From: JBPCQA01 sp050998615
GTDB lineage: Bacteria > Actinomycetota > Actinomycetes > Propionibacteriales > Nocardioidaceae
Assembly: GCA_050998615.1 (NCBI GenBank)
Contig: JBPCQA010000017.1
Location: 1 to 64,000, forward strand
Direction: 5' to 3'
Length of the DNA: 64,000 bases
A model generated the notes under the pieces. That model was not told where the DNA came from, did no database searches, and was given only the letters and a program-made list of their open reading frames with translations. Every line of letters starts with the position of its first letter. Position 1 is the stretch's first letter. The translations under genes and the position numbers were made by a program. This document shows positions 52,148-60,920 of this stretch, in pieces.

Positions 52148-52358
52148 GAATGAGTTCCTTCGGACTGGGCGAGGACGTGCGGAAATCCTGTTCAGTATGG
52201 CCCGCCACCAGCTCGGTGGTTGGCGCCACTCCGTCTCATTGAGCGGATCCTTGCCGGCGTTGTCACGGATCTTGATCCTCGGAATCCTCGGTACGCCGGT
52301 GTAGCGCGGCGAGCAGACCCAGGGCGCCTGCCACGATCAACCCTCGCGAGCGCCCGAC
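52148..52358. other. Spacer before the PspC/LuxR relics
   Basis: No ORF or repeat of note is seen here. It probably holds the acyltransferase promoter on the minus strand, which I could not define. Confidence 0.4.
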
Positions 52359-52502
52359 TCAGGTGCCGAACAGCAGGGAAAGTGCAACGATGCCGAGCGC
52401 CGTGCCTGGATAAACGGACGGCGCCCCGTCGAGGCGGGTTGACTTGTCGAGCACCCAGATGATGCCGAGCACGATCGCGATCGTGGCGATGGTGAGCGAG
52501 AA
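52359..52502 (-). pseudogene. 3' remnant of a PspC-like membrane protein
   Basis: In a minus frame ending at 52359, the segment FSLTIATIAIVLGIIWVLD, then PSVYPGTALGIVALSLLFGT, resembles the last transmembrane part of actinobacterial PspC-domain proteins. Nothing upstream in this frame fits a PspC protein. About 48 residues remain, so this is a remnant. The identification is from pattern memory, not a search. Confidence 0.5.
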
Positions 52503-52585
52503 CCGGTGACATCGCGGGGGACGTGGCCTGCGTGCCGGCGGCGCCACCGGCATATGCATATAGAGAAGAGGCCTCCACGTTGTTC

Positions 52586-52723
52586 ACTACGATCAAGACG
52601 GTGGAGAGTCACGCGTCGAGCGTGCTGCGCAAGCTGCAGCTGTCGAGTCGCCATGAGCTCACCCGGTGGGCGTCTGAGCGGCGACTGTTGTCATCGGCGA
52701 TGATGGTGGCATGGCCGATGTGA
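52586..52723 (+). pseudogene. 3' remnant of a LuxR-family response regulator (HTH only)
   Basis: The plus frame reads TIKTVESHASSVLRKLQLSS and then RHELTRWASERRLL, which is the DNA-recognition half of a NarL/LuxR HTH domain with the normal C-terminal end. There is no receiver domain and no start or ribosome-binding site for this frame. The remnant faces the PspC remnant 84 bp away, as expected if the middle of a divergent PspC/response-regulator locus was deleted. Confidence 0.7.
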
Positions 52724-53001
52724 CCGACGTGCCGTCCGAGCACCGCTTCGTCATCGAAGTCGACGGCGCCCGGGCCGGCTTCGTGGACTATGTCGTGCGA
52801 GACGACACCGTGGTCGCCCGCCACACGGAGATCGACCCGGCCTATGCGGGGCAGGGGTTGGGCAGCGTGTTGGTCAAGGCGGTGCTCGACGACATCCGCG
52901 ACGCCGGCAAGAAGATTCGGCCGGTGTGCCCGTTTGTGGCCAGCTATCTGTCCAAGCATTCCGAGTACGACGACCTGGTTGCGCCTGCCGCAGACTCCTA
53001 G
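52711..53001 (+). CDS. Small GNAT N-acetyltransferase (NATD1/YjdJ-like)
   Basis: The 96-residue protein is of the compact COG2388-type GNAT family: VIEVDGARAGFVDYVVRDD, then the acetyl-CoA loop EIDPAYAGQGLGSVLVKAVL and RPVCPFVASYLSKH. Substrates are unknown. ATG 52711 starts just within the end of the LuxR remnant frame. It is convergent with pcrA. Confidence 0.9.
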   Translation: MADVTDVPSEHRFVIEVDGARAGFVDYVVRDDTVVARHTEIDPAYAGQGLGSVLVKAVLDDIRDAGKKIRPVCPFVASYLSKHSEYDDLVAPAADS

Positions 53002-53036
53002 CGCGTACCGCTCGCCAGGACCCTTCCATGCTGCTC

Positions 53037-53140
53037 CCAAGCTCCGACGCTCAGCCGGTCCTGGCAAGCTCAGCGCATGACCGCGCGCTATCCCACGGTG
53101 TAGAGGAGCGAGCGGCAGCGAGCGTCTCGAACCACCGGCC
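53037..53140. repeat. Two adjacent dispersed repeats between GNAT and pcrA
   Basis: 53037-53079 carries a reverse-complement copy of the GCTGAGCGTCGGAGCTTG family. 53087-53140 carries GTAGAGGAGCGAGCGGCAGC and TCTCGAACCACC, a copy of the GTGGTCGAG family. The same two families are adjacent at 50014-50113, so they may travel together. Confidence 0.55.
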
Positions 53141-53163
53141 ACACAGGCTCGCGAGACACACCA

Positions 53164-55569
53164 CTAGAGTTTTTCGACCGGGGCATAGCGCAGCAGCAGG
53201 CGCTTGACGCCGCTGGACCCGAAGTCGATGGACGCCACCGCCTTCTCGGCTTGACCTTGGACGGTGACGACCGTGCCGAGGCCAAACGAGTCGTGCATGA
53301 CCCGGTCCCCGGGGGATAGCGAGGGGACCGGTCGAGTTCCTGCTGTCGGCTTGGCCGGCGGCAGGTCGGGAAGGTAAGCGCCCCGGCTGCCATACCTGGT
53401 GGTAGCCGACGAACTCTCCCACGAGGTTTGGTCGTCCTCGGTGCGCCGCCAGTCGATCAGGTCGGCGGGCAACTCGCCGAGGAACCGAGACGGCGGGTTG
53501 TGCTGGGGCGCCCCCCATGCGGAGCGGACCACGGCCCGGGAGACGTAGAGCCGCTCGCGGGCCCGGGTAAGGCCGACGTACGCGAGCCGCCTCTCCTCCT
53601 CAAGCTCGTCCGGGTCACCGACCGACCGGGCGTGCGGGAACACCCCGTCTTCGAGGCCGGTCAAGAACACCACGGGGAACTCCAGCCCCTTGGCCGTGTG
53701 CAGGGTCATCAACGTCACCACGCCGCCAGCTTCGTCCTCATCTGGGATCTGGTCGGAGTCGGCCACTAACGCCACCCGCTCGAGGAACTCACCGAGCGAG
53801 GCGTCCTCGCGCTCGTCGGCGAACTCGCGGGCGACTGCGAGCAGCTCACGAAGGTTCTCGAGCCGGGACTCGTCTTGTGGGTCAGTCGACGCCTCCAACT
53901 CGGCGAGATAACCGGATCTGGTCAGCACGGCATCCAGGATGTCATCGGGCCTGGAGCCAGCGGCGACCAGCTCTTGTAGACCCTCGATCAGCGCGACGAA
54001 GGCGTCGATGTTCTTCACCGAGCGGGTCGCGATCAAAGGTGCGTCAGCGGCGTGGTGAAGTGCTTCCCACAATGGCATCCCGGCGCGTTGGGCGAGCACA
54101 TCTACGCGGGCCTCGGCTCGCTCACCGATGCCGCGTTTGGGCACGTTGAGGATCCGCCGCAACGACACGGTGTCGTCGGGGTTGACCAGCAACCGCAGGT
54201 AGGCCAGCGCGTCACGCACCTCACGTCGCTCGTAGAACCGGACCCCACCGACCACCTTGTAGGGCAAGCCCACCCGGATGAACACCTCTTCGAAGACACG
54301 GCTTTGTGCGTTGGTCCGGTAGAAGACCGCGACATTGCCGGGCCTGGCTACTCCCTCGTCAGTGAGCCGATCGATCTCCTCGGCGACGAACTGCGCTTCG
54401 TCATGCTCGCTGTCGGCGACGTAGCCGATGATGCGCTCACCCGGCCCGGCTTCCGACCACAGGTTCTTGGGTTTGCGGCCAGTATTTTGGGCGATCACGG
54501 AGTTTGCGGCAGACAGGATCGTCTGCGTCGATCGGTAGTTTTGCTCCAACAAGATCGTCGTGGCGTTGGGGAAGTCCTGCTCGAACTGCAAGATGTTGCG
54601 GATGCTCGCGCCGCGAAACGCGTAGATCGACTGGTCGGCGTCTCCGACCACCATCAGCTCCGCGGGATCGGTGACCGGCGCGCCCAAAGGTGCGCCGGCT
54701 CCGGCAGAGTCGTCCGGGGATGCTCCGACGAGATCACCGTCCACCGTACGACGAGTTGTGCCGCCGCCGCACAGCTCGCGGATCAAGACGTACTGGGCGT
54801 GGTTGGTGTCTTGGTATTCGTCGACGAGCACGTGACGAAACCGCCTGCGGTAGCTCTCGCGCACGTCGGGAAGAGTTTGGAGGAGACTGACGGTCGTCAT
54901 GATCAGGTCGTCGAAGTCGAGCGCGTTGGCTTCACGCAGGCGTGCCTGGTAGGTGGTGTAGCACTCGGCGAAGGTGCGCTCGAGATGGTTGTGCGCCTCA
55001 GCTGTGGCGATCTCGGGGGTTTTGAGCTCGTTTTTGCAGTTGCTGACCCAATTGAGCACGGCCCTAGGTTGGTAGCGCTTGACGTCGAGATCGAGGTCGC
55101 GGCAGACCAGTGTCAGCAGCCGTCTGGCGTCCGCGTCGTCGTAGATCGAGAAGTTGGACCGGTAGCCCAGGTGGGCGATCTCCCTGCGCAGAATGCGTAC
55201 GCACGACGAGTGAAACGTCGAAACCCACATAATCTTGGCCCGACCACCGACCAGCTCGGCCACCCGATCGCGCATCTCGGCCGCTGCCTTATTGGTGAAC
55301 GTGATAGCCAGGATCGAGGCGGGGTGCACCTTGCGTTGCGCGAGCAACCAGGCGATCCGGCGGGTCAGCACCCGGGTTTTGCCGGAGCCTGCGCCGGCGA
55401 CAACGAGCAGCGCCGTGCCTTCATGGATGACCGCCGCGCGCTGTGAGTCGTTGAGCCCGTCGAGCAATTCCTCCGGGGTCGGCGAATGCCGGGGGCGCGG
55501 TTCTGCTTCGGGACCGGCGAGCTCGGGGTCGGGCTCGACGAGCCTGGGCAATGGGAACAGCGCGGACAT
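53164..55569 (-). CDS. pcrA: ATP-dependent DNA helicase PcrA/UvrD
   Basis: PcrA is a 3'-5' SF1 helicase for repair and rolling-circle replication. The 801-residue protein has Walker A AGAGSGKTR, LAITFTNKAAAEMRDR, DEYQDTNHAQY, GDADQSIYAFRGA, NYRSTQTIL and the VVTLMTLHTAKGLEFPVVF motif. A low-complexity insert of about 40 residues (GGGTTRRTVDGDLVGASPDD...) sits before GDADQSIY. The C-terminal Tudor-like region LSPGDRVMHDSFGLGTVV is intact. Confidence 0.96.
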   Translation of the reverse strand: MSALFPLPRLVEPDPELAGPEAEPRPRHSPTPEELLDGLNDSQRAAVIHEGTALLVVAGAGSGKTRVLTRRIAWLLAQRKVHPASILAITFTNKAAAEMRDRVAELVGGRAKIMWVSTFHSSCVRILRREIAHLGYRSNFSIYDDADARRLLTLVCRDLDLDVKRYQPRAVLNWVSNCKNELKTPEIATAEAHNHLERTFAECYTTYQARLREANALDFDDLIMTTVSLLQTLPDVRESYRRRFRHVLVDEYQDTNHAQYVLIRELCGGGTTRRTVDGDLVGASPDDSAGAGAPLGAPVTDPAELMVVGDADQSIYAFRGASIRNILQFEQDFPNATTILLEQNYRSTQTILSAANSVIAQNTGRKPKNLWSEAGPGERIIGYVADSEHDEAQFVAEEIDRLTDEGVARPGNVAVFYRTNAQSRVFEEVFIRVGLPYKVVGGVRFYERREVRDALAYLRLLVNPDDTVSLRRILNVPKRGIGERAEARVDVLAQRAGMPLWEALHHAADAPLIATRSVKNIDAFVALIEGLQELVAAGSRPDDILDAVLTRSGYLAELEASTDPQDESRLENLRELLAVAREFADEREDASLGEFLERVALVADSDQIPDEDEAGGVVTLMTLHTAKGLEFPVVFLTGLEDGVFPHARSVGDPDELEEERRLAYVGLTRARERLYVSRAVVRSAWGAPQHNPPSRFLGELPADLIDWRRTEDDQTSWESSSATTRYGSRGAYLPDLPPAKPTAGTRPVPSLSPGDRVMHDSFGLGTVVTVQGQAEKAVASIDFGSSGVKRLLLRYAPVEKL

Positions 55570-55744
55570 GTTGCTCTCATGTTACGTGCCGGAGCCGACA
55601 CTCCCGATCGCCCGAGTTACTGTCCGGAAGTTGTGAAAATCACCGGGCTCCTTAGGTTGGCTGGGGCAGGTTCGCTAGTCTGCGAGCGTCGTATGACTTC
55701 GTGGGTGGTCGCCCGCGGACCCTCTTGGAGGCGGTGAACAATTG

Positions 55745-56143
55745 ATGGCCCCGATTCGCATTGTGGTCGCCAAACCCGGCTTGGACGGGCACGACCGGGG
55801 CGCCAAGGTCATCGCGCGAGCACTGCGCGACGCCGGCATGGAGGTCATCTACACCGGCCTGCACCAGACGCCCGAGCAGATCGTCGAGACGGCCATCCAA
55901 GAAGACGCCGACATCGTCGGACTGTCAGTGCTTTCGGGCGCCCACATGACGTTGTTCCAGAAGGTGATCAAGCTGCTCGCTGAGCGCGATGCGACCGACA
56001 TCCTCGTCTTCGGTGGCGGCATCATTCCCGAGGGCGACATCCCGTTGCTCGAGAAGGCGGGCGTGGCGAAGATCTTCACCCCGGGCACCAAGACCCAGCA
56101 GGTCATCGACTGGGTCAAGGGGGCCATGTCCGAAGGAGCCTAA
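55745..56143 (+). CDS. Stand-alone cobalamin B12-binding domain protein
   Basis: The 132-residue protein matches the C-terminal B12-binding domain of methylmalonyl-CoA-type mutases, with the base-off ligand motif GLDGHDRGAKV (DxHxxG), GLSVLSGAHM and FGGGIIPEGDIP. It is a separate small subunit; the catalytic large subunit is not in the window. ATG 55745 follows GGAGGCGGTG. Such stand-alone domains near pcrA and sucC occur in actinobacteria. Confidence 0.9.
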   Translation: MAPIRIVVAKPGLDGHDRGAKVIARALRDAGMEVIYTGLHQTPEQIVETAIQEDADIVGLSVLSGAHMTLFQKVIKLLAERDATDILVFGGGIIPEGDIPLLEKAGVAKIFTPGTKTQQVIDWVKGAMSEGA

Positions 56144-56550
56144 GAGCCCGCCGGCTCATAGGTCGGTCCCGCTTCAGGGTTGCGCGCGTCGATCAAGTCA
56201 TCGATGATGCGCAATTCAGCGGTGTCGTGAGTGAGCAGTGGCACCTTCTCGACAACGGCGGTAGCGGCGATGGCAAGATCGATGTGTCGGCGTCGTGGAT
56301 TGCCGCCTCGGCGCATGACCGCCGATGCGAGCCGGCCCCATTCGCGGGCAACCTCGGGCGTGACGGGAAGCGGGTCGAACGCAGCCTCGACGGCGCTCAA
56401 GCGATCGATCCGGCGCCCACGCTCGTCGTCGTCGGTCGTGACGAGCGCTCCGAAGTGCAGCTCGGTCAGCGATACGACGCTAATCGCAGCCTCGATGTTG
56501 GTGGGCGGCTCGTCGCCGATGAGCACGGAAGTGTCCAGAAGCGCCCTCAT
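56140..56550 (-). CDS. PIN-domain toxin (VapC-like)
   Basis: The 136-residue ribonuclease candidate has acidic residues of a PIN site: Asp6 (MRALLDTSVLIG), Glu30 (SLTELHFGALV), Asp91 (HIDLAIAATA) and Asp109 (LLTHDTAEL). It starts at ATG 56550, which overlaps the antitoxin stop (TGATG), so expression is coupled. The last codons overlap the end of the B12-domain gene on the opposite strand by 4 bp. Confidence 0.88.
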   Translation of the reverse strand: MRALLDTSVLIGDEPPTNIEAAISVVSLTELHFGALVTTDDDERGRRIDRLSAVEAAFDPLPVTPEVAREWGRLASAVMRRGGNPRRRHIDLAIAATAVVEKVPLLTHDTAELRIIDDLIDARNPEAGPTYEPAGS

Positions 56551-56792
56551 CAGGTGAAGGGATCGACGAGTTCGGCCGCCAACTGGGTCAGGTCGTCGCC
56601 CAGTCCATGCGGCGCCGGTCCGCGCCACACTTGGGCAAGGGCGTCTCCTGTCACCCAGCGACGTCGGACCGTGGGTGAGAGTTCAGCGACGGGCCGTCCG
56701 GACACCGTGACCGTCAAAGTCTCGCCGGCCTCGACGCGCCGCAGGACTTCACCGACCTGGTTGCGGAGTTCCTTCTGCGGGATTGAGTCCAT
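56550..56792 (-). CDS. Phd/YefM-type antitoxin
   Basis: The 80-residue protein has the Phd/YefM fold: PQKELRNQVGEVLRRVEAGE then TLTVTVSGRPVAEL, with a toxin-binding C-terminal region rich in Leu. The ATG at 56792 is set by the family start; the longer frame is antisense to GH65. It neutralises the PIN toxin encoded immediately downstream and likely represses the pair through the inverted repeat at 56802-56819. Confidence 0.88.
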   Translation of the reverse strand: MDSIPQKELRNQVGEVLRRVEAGETLTVTVSGRPVAELSPTVRRRWVTGDALAQVWRGPAPHGLGDDLTQLAAELVDPFT

Positions 56793-56801
56793 GTTGTCGA
56801 C

Positions 56802-56819
56802 GGTAGTAGTTCTGCTACC
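56802..56819 (-). promoter_or_regulatory. Inverted repeat operator of the toxin-antitoxin pair
   Basis: GGTAGTAG-TT-CTGCTACC (56802-56819) is an 8-bp inverted repeat with one mismatch, 10 bp upstream of the antitoxin start. Phd-type antitoxins bind such palindromes to autoregulate. Confidence 0.55.
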
Positions 56820-56833
56820 GGCCGTGCTAGGGG

Positions 56834-59194
56834 TCAGGTAGCGGGGTCGCGGGGTTGGCGCCGGATCGGTGCGCGACCGGCGGGTTGGGTGGGCGCGACC
56901 AGCTGCCGCTGGTGAGCGATCGGCTGGCTTGCCGGCTTCATCGACACCGTGATGGGTCGGCCCTCGTGGTAAACGTCCAACGGCTCGCCCTCGAGAAGCT
57001 GGTAGGTGGCGGTGCTCGGCACCACCTCGACGTGCAGTCGGCGCTGTCGCAGGGTGATCGCGAAGCTGAGCCGAGTGAGGCCGGGAGGCAGCCGCGGAGT
57101 AAAGCTGACGGTGCCGTCTCGCTCGCGCAGCCCCGCGAATCCGGCCACCAGCGCGATCCAGGAGCCCGCCAGCGAGGCGATGTGCAGGCCATCGCGGGTG
57201 TTGTGCTCCAGGTCGTCGAGATCCATCAGTGCGGCCTCGCCGAGATAGTCGTGGGCCAGGCCGAGGTGGCCCACCTCGGCCGCCAGCACCGCTTGGCTGC
57301 ACGCGGACAACGACGAATCACGGACGGTAAGCCGCTCGTAGTAAGCGAAGTTGCGTGCCTTCTGCTCGGGGGAGAACGCGTCGCCGCGCAGGTGCATCGC
57401 CAACACGAGATCGGCCTGTTTGACGACCTGCTTGCGGTAGAGGTCGAAGTAAGGGAAATGCAGCAGCAACGGGTAGTCCTCGGCCGTCGTCGCGGAGAAG
57501 TCCCACATCTGATGGCCGGTAAAGCCGCTGGACTGGGGGTGCACTTCCAGCCGTTCGTCGAACGGCACATACATGGCGGCCGCGGCGTCGAGCCAGCGTG
57601 CCGCCTCCTCCGGATCGATGCCGAGCCCGCGGGCCTTGTCAATGTGTCTGCGAGCGGCGTCGGCGGCTGCCCGGAGGTTGTGTTGGGCCATCAGGTTTGT
57701 GTAGACGTTGTTGTCGGCGACGGCGCTGTACTCGTCGGGACCGGTCACCCCGTCAATCCGGAACCGTCCCTGCGCGTCGTGATGGCCCAAAGAGAGCCAA
57801 AGCCGGGCGGTCTGGGTCAGCAGCTCCAACCCGACATCACGTTCGAAGGCCTCGTCACCGGTTGCGCCGACATAGCGTACGACGGCGTCGGCGATGTCGG
57901 CGCTGATGTGGAACGCCGCAGTGCCAGCCGGCCAATAGCTCGAACACTCCGCGCCGTCGATGGTGCGCCACGGAAAGGCGGCTCCAGCCAAACCAAGCTG
58001 GCTCGCCCGCGCCAACGCCATCGGCAGCGTGCGATGGCGCCAGCGAAGTGCGTGCGCGGCAGCGTCCGGCACCGTGTAGGTGAGCACTGGCAGCACGAAC
58101 GTCTCAGTGTCCCAGAACGCGTGACCGTTATAGCCGGGCCCGGTCAGGCCCTTCGCCGGAATGGCGCGCCCTTCTGCCCGCGCACCGGCTTGCAGCACAT
58201 GGAACAGCGCGAACCGGACCGCCTGCTGGATCTCGGGGTCGCCCTCGACCTCCACATCTGCGCCGTCCCAGAAGTCGTCGAGAAACTCGCGCTGCTCGGC
58301 CAGCAGACCTTCCCAGCCGGTTTGGCGCGCGGCGGCGAGCGCGGCATCGGTCTGGTCGCGTACCGCGGGTAAGGACCGCGCCTGCGACCAGCCGTACGTC
58401 ACGAACTTGGTCAGCCTCAGACGCTGCCCCGGCTCAAGGGTGGAGATGACTGTCACCCGAGCCAGGTGCGGGAAGCTCTCGGACTGCACCTGCGTCGACT
58501 CGGGCCCATCCACGATGTGGTCCATTACCGCGCTCACGCAGAGCCCGCTATAGCGCGTGGAGTGGACGAGCCCGGCTCGGGCGCCCCGGGCAGCATCTTC
58601 CCGCTCCAGCAGTGGTGCCTCGAGCACCGCGGCAGCGCGTGGGTCGCTTGAGGTGTCCGGTAACTCCTCGTTCGCGACGAGCTCGGACTGTACGACGACT
58701 CGGCCGGGCCCGTCGATGAGCTCGACCTCGTAGTCGATTGCCGTCACCGCGCGCTGAACCAGGGACACCAGCCGCGTCGACGTGACGCGCACCCGGCGGC
58801 CGGCCGGAGAGATCCATTCCGCCCGACGACGCAGCACCCCGGTCCGGAAGTCGAGCACCCGCTCATGGGCGCTGAGCTCGCCGTACCGGACATCGAGGGG
58901 CTCGTCGTCGACGAGCAGGCGGATCAGTTTTCCGTTGGTGACGTTGATGATCGCCTGTCCGTCTTCGGGGTTTCCGTAGCCGCGCTCGGCGTACGGCAGC
59001 GGCCGCTGTTCGTAGACGCCGTTGAGGTACGAGCCGGGCAGGCCATGGGGCTCCCCCTCGTCGAGGTTGCCACGCCAGCCGATGTGTCCGTTGGACAGCG
59101 CGAAGACGGATTCCGACTGAGCCAGCACGTCAAGGTCCAGCTCCGTCTCCCGCACGCACCACGGCTCGACCGTGTACGCGCTGTGGCCGATCAC
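56834..59194 (-). CDS. Glycoside hydrolase family 65 sugar phosphorylase
   Basis: The 786-residue protein is of the maltose/trehalose/kojibiose phosphorylase group. It has an N-terminal beta-sandwich, an (alpha/alpha)6 barrel from about residue 315, and the general acid Glu488 in DGVTGPDEYSAV. GHAFWDTETFVLPVL and the C-terminal jelly-roll are also seen. It releases beta-glucose-1-P from a disaccharide and phosphate. Its ATG overlaps the stop of the HAD gene by ATGA, the usual partner that converts beta-G1P to G6P. Confidence 0.92.
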   Translation of the reverse strand: MIGHSAYTVEPWCVRETELDLDVLAQSESVFALSNGHIGWRGNLDEGEPHGLPGSYLNGVYEQRPLPYAERGYGNPEDGQAIINVTNGKLIRLLVDDEPLDVRYGELSAHERVLDFRTGVLRRRAEWISPAGRRVRVTSTRLVSLVQRAVTAIDYEVELIDGPGRVVVQSELVANEELPDTSSDPRAAAVLEAPLLEREDAARGARAGLVHSTRYSGLCVSAVMDHIVDGPESTQVQSESFPHLARVTVISTLEPGQRLRLTKFVTYGWSQARSLPAVRDQTDAALAAARQTGWEGLLAEQREFLDDFWDGADVEVEGDPEIQQAVRFALFHVLQAGARAEGRAIPAKGLTGPGYNGHAFWDTETFVLPVLTYTVPDAAAHALRWRHRTLPMALARASQLGLAGAAFPWRTIDGAECSSYWPAGTAAFHISADIADAVVRYVGATGDEAFERDVGLELLTQTARLWLSLGHHDAQGRFRIDGVTGPDEYSAVADNNVYTNLMAQHNLRAAADAARRHIDKARGLGIDPEEAARWLDAAAAMYVPFDERLEVHPQSSGFTGHQMWDFSATTAEDYPLLLHFPYFDLYRKQVVKQADLVLAMHLRGDAFSPEQKARNFAYYERLTVRDSSLSACSQAVLAAEVGHLGLAHDYLGEAALMDLDDLEHNTRDGLHIASLAGSWIALVAGFAGLRERDGTVSFTPRLPPGLTRLSFAITLRQRRLHVEVVPSTATYQLLEGEPLDVYHEGRPITVSMKPASQPIAHQRQLVAPTQPAGRAPIRRQPRDPAT

Positions 59195-59970
59195 CGTGCG
59201 TCCATCAGCTCAGCCAGGTCGCTCACCACGACGTCGGCTCCGTGCTCGCGCAGTTGGTCGGCCTGTTCAACCCGGTTCACCCCGACGACCCAGCCGAAGT
59301 CTCCGGCCCGTCCCGCCGCCACCCCAGCCAGCGCGTCCTCGAACACCGCGGCAGCGGCAGGGGGTACGCCGAAGCTCGCCGCGGCGGCGAGGAAGGTGTC
59401 CGGGGCCGGCTTGCCCGGCAGGTGGTCACGCTCGATCACCAGCCCATCGATCCGTTCCTCGAACAGGTCCTCGATCCCTGCGGCGACCAGCACGTCGAGA
59501 CAGTTGGCGCTCGACGAGACGACCGCTCGGTGCAACCCGGCGTCGCGCGCCGCTTCGACGTAGCGCACCGATCCGTCGTAGGCATCCACGCCGTCCTCGC
59601 GTATCCGGCGCAGCAAAATGTCGTTCTTCCTGTTCCCCAAGCCGAGCACAGTCTGGGCGCCCGGCGGATCATCTGCTTCGCCTTCGGGTAGCTCGATGTG
59701 ACGTGAGGCGAGGAACGAGCGGGTGCCATCGGCCCGGGTCTTTCCGTCGACGTACGTGTCGTAGTCCCCGACAGGGTCGAACCGCGCGGACGGCTCGCCT
59801 GCTCGTTCGCTTCGCTCGGCCAAGAAGGCGTCGAACATCTCCTTCCAGGCAGCGGCGTGCACCTTCGCCGTCTTGGTGAGCACCCCGTCGAGGTCGAACA
59901 GACACGCCTCGATGGCGTCGGGAAGGCCCAACTGCGCCTTCGAAAGTGGGCTATCTTCGCTGTCGGTCAT
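59191..59970 (-). CDS. Beta-phosphoglucomutase family HAD hydrolase
   Basis: The 259-residue protein has the HAD nucleophile loop CLFDLDGVLTKTAKVHA, the cap domain (YDTYVDGKTRADG), motif II SSSANCLDVL, Lys in PGKPAPDTFLAAA, and motif III FEDALAGVAAGRAG. It should convert beta-glucose-1-P to glucose-6-P. I chose the ATG at 59970; an upstream TTG at 59979 is less likely. It is translationally coupled to GH65. Confidence 0.9.
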   Translation of the reverse strand: MTDSEDSPLSKAQLGLPDAIEACLFDLDGVLTKTAKVHAAAWKEMFDAFLAERSERAGEPSARFDPVGDYDTYVDGKTRADGTRSFLASRHIELPEGEADDPPGAQTVLGLGNRKNDILLRRIREDGVDAYDGSVRYVEAARDAGLHRAVVSSSANCLDVLVAAGIEDLFEERIDGLVIERDHLPGKPAPDTFLAAAASFGVPPAAAAVFEDALAGVAAGRAGDFGWVVGVNRVEQADQLREHGADVVVSDLAELMDAR

Positions 59971-60355
59971 GGCGTCCAAGTTTGCCCCTTACTTCCCCGC
60001 GATTGCGGGAGATCTGCTGTTGCCGGCGCCAGAGAACGTTGGATCTCCAGCAATTCGCTGAAGAGGAGGGAAGTGTAGGCCCGGCTGGGTTCGTCTTCAC
60101 GACGATCGTGCATTGACGGTAGAAGAGTCCGAGAACGCCAAGGCGTCGATCTTGAAGAAGCGGCTGTAGCCGCTCGCCGACGGGGGAACTGAACAGCCAC
60201 CCGAAGGTGGCGGCGCTGGCACCGGCTCCGGATGTGACTGTGCAGGCTTCGAGCGGAACCTATCTCGGTCCCAGCACATCTTCGGCGGAGGCTAAGCTCG
60301 GCTGCGGCTGAGTCATCATAGGGACTCGGATCGACGTACGGAAAAGGAGCGGCCG
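59971..60355. other. 385-bp intergenic region
   Basis: No supported gene is seen. It should contain promoters for the HAD-GH65 operon (minus) and the DoxX-like gene (plus), but I could not define either. No tRNA-like fold was found by eye. Confidence 0.4.
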
Positions 60356-60787
60356 ATGAGGTTGGCATGGAGAGCTCGACACATCCCGGCCAGGTTGGCG
60401 ACCGGGGCATTCATCTTGAGTTCCGGCTTGAGCAAACGCGACGCAGACGAACAGACGGCGAACGGATTGTTCGGCATGGCCACCAACGCTTATCCGTTCC
60501 TTGCCCCGATGGAGGCGGCCGGCTTCGCTCGGTTGTTGTCGATCGGGGAGATCACCTTGGGCACGGCGTTACTGCTGCCGATCGTGCCGACGACGGTGGC
60601 CGCGGCCGGGCTCGCCGCGTTCTCCGGGGGCCTCGTGGGCATGTACTTGCGTACGCCGGCGCTGCACCGAGAGGGCAGCGTGGCCCCGAGCCAGGACGGC
60701 ATCGCGATTGCGAAGGACGTCTGGATGCTCGGCATCGCACTCGGTTTCCTCGTCGACGAGCTCGTCGAGGCTCGACGTAACAAGTAG
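60356..60787 (+). CDS. DoxX-like small membrane protein
   Basis: The 143-residue protein has about four hydrophobic segments: residues 13-25, 59-80, 82-97 and 122-136. A polar loop SKRDADEQTANGLFGM is also present. It resembles DoxX-like membrane proteins of unknown function. AAAAGGAG precedes ATG 60356 at good spacing. sucC starts 133 bp downstream. Confidence 0.75.
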   Translation: MRLAWRARHIPARLATGAFILSSGLSKRDADEQTANGLFGMATNAYPFLAPMEAAGFARLLSIGEITLGTALLLPIVPTTVAAAGLAAFSGGLVGMYLRTPALHREGSVAPSQDGIAIAKDVWMLGIALGFLVDELVEARRNK

Positions 60788-60920
60788 CGCCCGCGGGCTC
60801 GCGGCGAGGTCATCGGGTCTCCTCGTGAAGGGCGGATACCCCGAGTCTGCCAAAGTCGGCAAGTCTGGTTAGGCTCCGAGTGATTCTTCCGCCGATCAGG
60901 ATCGAAGGACGGCTCATACC

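Noticed and set aside
54052..55446. 464-residue plus-strand ORF inside pcrA
   Set aside because: It is a shadow of pcrA, whose helicase motifs are intact on the minus strand.
56855..58372. 505-residue plus-strand ORF inside the GH65 gene
   Set aside because: It is antisense to a well-motifed GH65 gene, has no family motifs, and is open only because of high-GC codon structure.
59971..60355. tRNA gene in the long gap
   Set aside because: I looked for a GGTTCGA-type T loop with matching acceptor stems and found none that fit.
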